Shown here: piece after piece, positions 34,272-38,837 of the stretch | How the letters are laid out: each line of letters opens with the position of its first letter | How positions within the stretch are numbered: position 1 is the stretch's first letter | Position numbers and translations under genes: made by a program | Assembly: GCA_009784615.1 (NCBI GenBank) | Contig: WRBJ01000016.1 | Location: 1 to 38,837 of the forward strand | Direction of reading: 5' to 3' | DNA length: 38,837 nucleotides | From: Defluviitaleaceae bacterium | GTDB lineage: Bacteria; Bacillota; Clostridia; Lachnospirales; WRAX01 | Notes under the pieces: model-generated | Database searches by the model: none | Told to the model about the DNA's origin: nothing | Seen by the model: the letters and a program-made list of their open reading frames with translations, nothing else

Positions 34272-35112
34272 TTTAAAAAATGTATCAAAAATTTACAGCA
34301 ACACAACAGCACTTAGCAATTTTACAATAAAAATAGACAAGCCAGGCATTTACTGCCTTTTAGGACGCAACGGCGCAGGCAAAACAACTTTACTAAAAAC
34401 AATTGCGGGTCATATCGAAACAACCGAGGGCGAGGTGTCTGTTGCAGGCAAACCTGTAAAACCCTTAGCGATGCCCGACAGTGTGCATTTTGTAGAAACT
34501 GCCGCATCGCATTTCAACCTATCTCTTGAACAATTGCTAAAAGCGGCGGCGGCCATAAACCCCGCATTTGATAGTGATTTTGCGCTAGAAATTGCAAAAA
34601 AATTTAACCTTAACTTACGCAAGCGATACAGAAAATTATCTTTTGGTATGAAAGCAATGGTAAACACGCTAATCGCAATGTCAAGCGGCAAAGATATATT
34701 AATTTTAGACGAACCTGTACTGGGCTTCGACCCCGTTATGCGCAAAACCTTCTACGACCTTCTGCACGAAAGCGTTGCGTCAAAACCAAAAATCGTAATT
34801 GTGTCAACACATATTATTGACGAAATCGCAAAGGTTGCAGAACAATTAATCATCATCAATCACGGCAAATTACTGCTCTACAGCGACATTAACGAAATTG
34901 ACGAAAAAGCATATAGCATAACAGGTCCCGCAGAATATGTCGCAGCGGCAACTGAAGGTTTAAATGTGCTTGCAGACACAAAAGCAGGCGGCTTTTTATC
35001 AAGATACATCTACGACAAACGTATCCAAGAAAGCGATAAATACAGCATCAACACGCTAAGCCTTCAAGACTTTTTTATAGGACTTGTCGGTAACGAAAAA
35101 GGAGGATTTTAA
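34264..35112 (+). CDS. ABC transporter ATP-binding protein
   Basis: The 282-residue ATPase has Walker A GRNGAGKTT, a signature LSFGMK, Walker B ILILDEPVLGFDP and a switch histidine in VSTHII. The signature deviates from LSGGQ in the way common to YtrB/BcrA-like exporters. A C-terminal extension of about 70 residues follows the core. The ATG overlaps the end of the regulator gene and AAGGAG precedes it. Together with the permease after it, it probably forms an exporter for an antibiotic, lipid or cell-envelope signal; the substrate is unknown. Confidence 0.93.
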   Translation: MIDLKNVSKIYSNTTALSNFTIKIDKPGIYCLLGRNGAGKTTLLKTIAGHIETTEGEVSVAGKPVKPLAMPDSVHFVETAASHFNLSLEQLLKAAAAINPAFDSDFALEIAKKFNLNLRKRYRKLSFGMKAMVNTLIAMSSGKDILILDEPVLGFDPVMRKTFYDLLHESVASKPKIVIVSTHIIDEIAKVAEQLIIINHGKLLLYSDINEIDEKAYSITGPAEYVAAATEGLNVLADTKAGGFLSRYIYDKRIQESDKYSINTLSLQDFFIGLVGNEKGGF

Positions 35113-35114
35113 TT

Positions 35115-35792
35115 ATGAACGCAATTTTGGGTATGACCAAATTAAATTTTAAACATTCAAAAATAGCATATCTAATTACAGGTGCCGCACTTTTAAGTAA
35201 TGTTATATCACTTGTTTTACTGGGCTTTGGTATAGATTCTGGCGTAAACGACATCGCCACATATTTATTTGCTTTACCAATATTTATGGCAATTTTTATA
35301 CCTGCGCTTAACTTCTATCCGTTTATGAACCTAGGCGGCAAACGTATCGACTTTTTCCAAGCAAATATTATTACCTACCTTATCACAATCTTTATCGTAA
35401 CCGCAATTAGCTTTTTAGTACACAGCACCATAGACCAATTTGTTTTTAACCATAACGACTACGACATCAGCTTATGGACCACCTTTGGTTTCACACAAAA
35501 CAACAACTTTATCGCAATGCTTCAAATGTTCTCCTTTTTTACACTATTAATATCCGCAATCCACGCAATCGTCCTTATGCAAGGCAGATGGTATGGTTGG
35601 GTAATAAACGCCATAATCGTCGCTATAATCAGTGTTTTCACACCAATAGCACCGCTTCGTGCCGCTTTAGCTTGGTTTTTTAACCTAATAATCTTCCACG
35701 ACACAGCCATCCTTCAAATCATTAATTGCCTAATCCTAGCCGCAATAATCTACACTGCAAGCCTTATCCCCCTAAAGCACAAACCTGTTTAA
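35115..35792 (+). CDS. ABC transporter permease, six membrane helices
   Basis: A 225-residue protein with about six membrane helices (first at about 18-40, last at about 198-217) and no recognisable soluble domain. It begins two bases after the ATPase stop codon, with AAAGGAGG before the ATG, and so is the membrane half of the same transporter. The sequence is too diverged for a more exact family. No GC-rich terminator follows; an AT-only palindrome at 35819-35842 may serve. Confidence 0.8.
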   Translation: MNAILGMTKLNFKHSKIAYLITGAALLSNVISLVLLGFGIDSGVNDIATYLFALPIFMAIFIPALNFYPFMNLGGKRIDFFQANIITYLITIFIVTAISFLVHSTIDQFVFNHNDYDISLWTTFGFTQNNNFIAMLQMFSFFTLLISAIHAIVLMQGRWYGWVINAIIVAIISVFTPIAPLRAALAWFFNLIIFHDTAILQIINCLILAAIIYTASLIPLKHKPV

Positions 35793-35818
35793 CTCTACAA
35801 GATTTTCACCTTATCTGA

Positions 35819-35880
35819 TATTTTTATTATATAATAAAAATATAAATTGCCAAGTGCATATATAATTATTATTATATAAT
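35819..35880. promoter_or_regulatory. Twin AT-rich palindromes before the XRE gene
   Basis: A perfect 24-bp palindrome (35819-35842) contains TTATTATATAAT at 35824-35835. The same 12 bases recur at 35869-35880, exactly 45 bp later, close to the ribosome binding site of the XRE gene. A promoter, TTGCCA (about 35848) with TATTAT 17 bp on, would lie between or over them. The two copies look like operators for the XRE protein, perhaps with a loop between them. The first copy could also end the ABC operon. Confidence 0.5.
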
Positions 35881-35892
35881 CGAGGTGATATT

Positions 35893-36105
35893 GTGGAAAA
35901 ACAAATCTTGCTAAATTTAGAGCAATTGCTGGATGAATATGGCATTTCACGCTACGAACTAACAAAGCGTATAGGAAGCCACTATCCAATCGTTGATAGC
36001 TATTACAAAAACAAAGTAAAGCGTTGGGACAGTGATTTGTTATTGCGCATTTGTATAGCTCTTGACTGCGAAATAAGCGACCTAATCAAAATAACAGACG
36101 CATAG
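35893..36105 (+). CDS. Small XRE-type (Cro/C1) DNA-binding protein
   Basis: A 70-residue protein consisting only of a five-helix Cro/C1 domain. The DNA-reading pair of helices is in ISRYELTKRIGSHYPIVDSYY, and the closing block LLLRICIALDCEISDLIKI is typical. The start is a GTG at 35893 with GAGGTGATATT before it. Small solo XRE proteins usually regulate themselves and a neighbour; here no toxin or phage gene is present. The stop codon TAG (36103-36105) lies inside the left end of a 104-bp palindrome, so the present C-terminus may have been set by its insertion. Confidence 0.87.
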   Translation: MEKQILLNLEQLLDEYGISRYELTKRIGSHYPIVDSYYKNKVKRWDSDLLLRICIALDCEISDLIKITDA

Positions 36106-36206
36106 AGCAACTTTAGCTTCTGTTGTCCCGCCGCAAGTTAAACACGACGGATTCCAGCGGCGTGTTTAACGCAGTCGGGGGGACTACAGAAGGTTAAGTT
36201 GCTATA
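36103..36206. repeat. 104-bp imperfect palindrome (hairpin element, copy 2)
   Basis: Arms pair in four blocks: TAGAGCAACTT (36103-36113) with AAGTTGCTATA (36196-36206, one mismatch), CTTCTGT (36117-36123) with ACAGAAG (36186-36192), GTCCC (36125-36129) with GGGAC (36180-36184), and GTTAAACACG (36137-36146) with CGTGTTTAAC (36161-36170), around a 14-nt loop. The length equals the element at 1081-1184. Read inward, the right ends of the two agree as TATAGC(G)AAC..AACCT. The terminal TA on each side fits a TA target duplication. Confidence 0.7.
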
Positions 36207-36250
36207 AAATAAAATCAGCTACAGCATTATACTGTAGCTGATTTTATTTT
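36206..36250. terminator. Strong bidirectional terminator
   Basis: A 19-bp perfect stem, from AAAATAAAATCAGCTACAG (36206-36224) to its complement at 36232-36250, with a 7-nt loop and A/T tracts on both sides. It can stop the XRE transcript and the convergent SLH-protein operon. Confidence 0.92.
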
Positions 36251-36286
36251 ATTAACAACAAGCTATAGATTATCAAATGCAAAAGG

Positions 36287-38119
36287 CTACTCTATAGACA
36301 TAGGGATGAACCTAGCAAAAATAGCCGCAACTTCTGCTCTTATTGCCGTGTCTTGTGGGGCAAACCTGCCATTTGCGTGTCCTTGCACAATTCCCGCACG
36401 TTGTATAGCAACAACAGCACTTGCCGCCCAATAAGATATATCAGTTTGGTCAATAAAGCTCATCGCTTCACCCTGCGGCAATTCTATATTTCGCATATTG
36501 GCATAACGATATAGCATTACCGCCATTTGCTCACGCGTTACATTGTCCTCAGGCGCAAAATTTCCGTCGCCGATACCCTGTATAACACCAGCATTTGCCG
36601 CCCATTGCACAGCGGGATAATACCACGCCGCTTGCGCAACATCATTAAATACAGCAGGTGTTACAGCATATGTAGCCAAATCCACACCTTCAAGATTAGC
36701 AAGCACCTGCGCAAACATAGCTCTCGTCATATTTTGCTGTGGTGCAAATGTTCTTGGGGCTATCCCTTGAAACAACCCGTGATGTACAACAATACTAACA
36801 TAACCGTGATACCAAGCATTTGCCGCCACATCATCGAACAACTGATGCGCAGGGGTAATCTCAACCACAGGCAACACTTCAGCCGCTTGCGGCGTAAGGT
36901 TCACTGTAATATTAAGCGTAGCATTAACACCGCCACGGGTTACTCTCACAGGAAAAATACCCTCAACAGCAGGTTGTCCAGCCGCAGGACGTGTACCTGT
37001 TATGGTTATCACATTACCATCAACCGACAAATCAACAGCCGCAGGCAAATTACCTCTCGTAAATGTAATATTACCCGTAACAGTGCCACCAGCATTTACC
37101 GTAGCACTCAAATTGCCATCATTTATCGTAGCATTATTAGGCGTAAGGGTCAAAGTCTGTGCAACTCCGACTCCCCCACCGCCACCACCTCCGCCAGTTG
37201 GTGGTTCGCTAGGCAATGATGTTAGGTCAACCACGATATTTAATGTAGTCTGAACACCTCCACGACTTACCGTTACAGGAAAATTACCAAAAATATCGGT
37301 TTGCCCCGAAGAAGGGCGTGTGGCTGTTACAGTTATCGTATTGCCCAAAGTCGATAAGCTAATAGCCGCAGGCAACGAACCACGCCCAAAAGTAATACCG
37401 CCCATAGCCGTGCCGCCAACAGTCGCCGTAGCCGTAAGGCTTGTATCATTAATTGTTACGCTAGTCGGGCTAACACTTATTGTTGGTGTAGTAATATCCG
37501 CATCTGGCGTAAATTCTCCATAGCCAATACGAGTTTCCAAATTGCCAAAAGTCCAGTTATAAGTTTCGTCTCGCACTATGTTGCTTGGTAAATTCCAAAC
37601 ATAAGCAGCGATGCTACCATCATTAACTGTAATAGTGTTAAAACCAACAACAGACCCATCGGATTTTCTAGTAATGCGAATAAGGTATTCACCATTATCC
37701 AAATTTCCGGCATCTATCCGCAAAGCTCCGCCAATATAATCTACATCTACCCACGGCATCTGCGGTTGTGGCGGAGGACCTACGCGAAATTCTCCCCTAC
37801 CAACAACACCGCTTGAAACCGCACTCAATATCCAATTGAACAAGCCATCAGACAAGGCAGGCAATTGCCAGTTGTGTGTGCTATTCCCGTTAGAAATGCC
37901 ACTTACAACAGTAAATTCGTCAAACCCTATAGCCATACCGTTCTCTGCTATAATTCTTATTAGATACTGACCATCGGCTAAATCCGAAACATCAATTGCA
38001 ATAGCTCCGTAATCAAAAACCACCCTATCAGATGTGTCCGCAATAATCGAAAGGGGCATAATGGCGAAGCACATCACAAAAGCTAAAAGCATCGCAAAAA
38101 ATCGTTTTTTCTTAATCAT
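36287..38119 (-). CDS. Secreted protein with SLH domains and repeated Ig-like modules
   Basis: A 610-residue surface protein. A signal peptide (KKKRFFAMLLAFVMCFAIMP, cleaved around residue 25) leads to two similar modules of about 85 residues (VSDLADGQYLIRI.. and AGNLDNGEYLIRI..). Two Ig-like repeats of about 95 residues follow, each opening with SVTINDTSLTATATVGG- or NATINDGNLSATVNAGG-like strands, with a glycine-rich linker of eight Gly between them. Three C-terminal S-layer homology domains (about 425-605; FDDVAANAWYHGYV, FNDVAQAAWYYPAVQW, FIDQTDISYWAASAV) attach it to wall polysaccharide. Its ligand is unknown. The ATG at 38119 follows AGGAGGCGCATCT. It is preceded at 22 bases by another secreted-protein gene on the same strand, so the two form an operon. 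Confidence 0.88.
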   Translation of the reverse strand: MIKKKRFFAMLLAFVMCFAIMPLSIIADTSDRVVFDYGAIAIDVSDLADGQYLIRIIAENGMAIGFDEFTVVSGISNGNSTHNWQLPALSDGLFNWILSAVSSGVVGRGEFRVGPPPQPQMPWVDVDYIGGALRIDAGNLDNGEYLIRITRKSDGSVVGFNTITVNDGSIAAYVWNLPSNIVRDETYNWTFGNLETRIGYGEFTPDADITTPTISVSPTSVTINDTSLTATATVGGTAMGGITFGRGSLPAAISLSTLGNTITVTATRPSSGQTDIFGNFPVTVSRGGVQTTLNIVVDLTSLPSEPPTGGGGGGGGVGVAQTLTLTPNNATINDGNLSATVNAGGTVTGNITFTRGNLPAAVDLSVDGNVITITGTRPAAGQPAVEGIFPVRVTRGGVNATLNITVNLTPQAAEVLPVVEITPAHQLFDDVAANAWYHGYVSIVVHHGLFQGIAPRTFAPQQNMTRAMFAQVLANLEGVDLATYAVTPAVFNDVAQAAWYYPAVQWAANAGVIQGIGDGNFAPEDNVTREQMAVMLYRYANMRNIELPQGEAMSFIDQTDISYWAASAVVAIQRAGIVQGHANGRFAPQDTAIRAEVAAIFARFIPMSIE

Positions 38120-38140
38120 AGATGCGCCTCCTTTCATCTT

Positions 38141-38837
38141 CTATCGCTCAACAGAAGCAGCAATGCCTGTCGGTTCTTCTTGGTCAAAGGTAGAAGCAAC
38201 GAAAGCACTAATTCTAGTCACAGCAGCATTAAAGCCAATTGTTTGGCTTGCGCTTGCTTCGTTTACACTAATCGCCCAAAGCACCACTTCACCTTCTTCT
38301 ACAGTAAGTTGCACAAAAAGCAAATCTGTTGCCAAAATCTCATCACCCGTTATAGTGATGGTTCTTTGCAAAAGCCCACCTACAACAGGTTCATCACCAC
38401 CAATTACCACTGTGAGAACACGTTTAGCAGGCTCACCTTCATACAATTCTTCAAGAATTTTGGCAATCGCTTCATAATTATCATTTAAGAATTTAACTAT
38501 TTCTTCAGCGATAGCATCTGGAACTCCTGCCAAAATAATATTTAACTCATCATCATAGTAAATATCTTGACTATTTGAAGGGGTCATACCAAAGTTTGCG
38601 CCAGTAATTTGTACTTCAACCGCAAGCCCTAACAAAGCCGAAATCAAATCTTCGCCATATTCCGCATACCAACCCTCATCCGCAAAAAGCTCATCAAGGG
38701 CTTTTTCTTCAGGAGTTGGCGGCTGGTTAACTTCCTCCCAAACAGCATAAAAAATAGCATCGTCGTTAATTTCGTAATTGCCTTCCAAAACAGCGTCAGC
38801 GTCAGCGTTATTTGTCAAAGCCCAGCCCAAAAGATTA
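38141..38837 (-). CDS. C-terminal part of a surface protein with an InlB-type repeat (cut by window edge)
   Basis: The frame is open to the right edge, so its start lies outside the window. The first visible residues (LLGWALTNNADADAVLEGNY, then FYAVWEE) are the end of a Listeria-Bacteroides (InlB_B/Flg_new) repeat, as found in tandem in large adhesins. After a proline-rich linker come about 190 residues without a recognised family, mixing acidic helices (EEKALDELFADEGWY) with beta strands (RTITITGDEILATDLLFVQL). It ends 21 bases before the SLH-protein ATG and probably shares its transcript. No own membrane anchor is seen; the missing N-terminus should carry a signal peptide. Confidence 0.75.
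   Translation of the reverse strand, partial: NLLGWALTNNADADAVLEGNYEINDDAIFYAVWEEVNQPPTPEEKALDELFADEGWYAEYGEDLISALLGLAVEVQITGANFGMTPSNSQDIYYDDELNIILAGVPDAIAEEIVKFLNDNYEAIAKILEELYEGEPAKRVLTVVIGGDEPVVGGLLQRTITITGDEILATDLLFVQLTVEEGEVVLWAISVNEASASQTIGFNAAVTRISAFVASTFDQEEPTGIAASVER

Noticed and set aside
35859-35873. PerR-box-like match before the XRE gene (12 of 14 positions)
   Set aside because: The region is almost pure A/T, so such a match is expected by chance, and the twin palindromes explain it better.
1-38837. CRISPR arrays, tRNA genes, intact insertion sequences or prophage
   Set aside because: No regular spaced repeats, no tRNA-like cloverleaf and no transposase, integrase or phage structural gene were found on either strand.

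Overview
The window looks like a chromosomal segment of a low-GC, endospore-forming member of the Clostridia (Firmicutes). The indicators are a complete spoIIIAA-AH sporulation operon, a PolC-type replicative polymerase beside a DnaE, MecA, a PerR/rubrerythrin peroxide defence pair, and S-layer homology (SLH) domains. Nothing in the sequence fixes the genus. There are no tRNA or rRNA genes, no CRISPR array and no intact transposase.

Layout. 1-1184: structured sequence cut by the left edge, then mecA with its promoter and terminator, then a 104-bp imperfect palindrome that abuts the polC stop codon. 1186-7482: polC behind a small DUF1801 gene, a divergent TraX-like membrane protein gene, and a perR operon with a 6-pyruvoyltetrahydropterin-synthase-like gene. 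7521-21140: an information-processing block on the minus strand, in transcription order rpoB, rpoC, dnaE, pyk, a 56-codon small gene and a probable 6S RNA. rpoB has its own promoter, and a convincing promoter and terminator pair on the opposite strand of its leader suggests a small antisense RNA. 21274-26506: rubrerythrin under a PerR-box-like site, an unrecognised protein, a DEAD-box helicase, a YcxB-like membrane protein, a cell-wall amidase, tadA and a DUF6886-like gene. 26507-28574: a leucine-rich-repeat lipoprotein gene broken by one frameshift, and a possible small hydrophobic peptide with a converging promoter. 28616-33761: spoIIIAH to spoIIIAA. 33835-35792: a GntR/YtrA-type repressor with a perfect operator, an ABC ATPase and a permease. 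35819-36250: an XRE regulator behind twin AT-rich palindromes, a second 104-bp palindrome that overlaps its stop codon, and a strong bidirectional terminator. 36287-38837: two secreted surface proteins, one with SLH anchors and one with an InlB-type repeat cut by the right edge.

How the parts work together. PolC and DnaE are the two polymerase III alpha subunits of Firmicutes, and RpoB/RpoC form the core of RNA polymerase, which 6S RNA would regulate. PerR probably controls rubrerythrin 14 kb away. The SpoIIIA proteins build the mother-cell side of the sporulation channel. Promoters were assigned only where both hexamers lie 16-18 bp apart. Several of them (dnaE, tadA, perhaps perR) place the -10 box only 6-7 nt before an ATG, which suggests leaderless mRNAs.

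The most interesting unexplained structure is the pair of 104-bp palindromes, at 1081-1184 and 36103-36206. They share end sequences and each sits at the stop codon of a gene.
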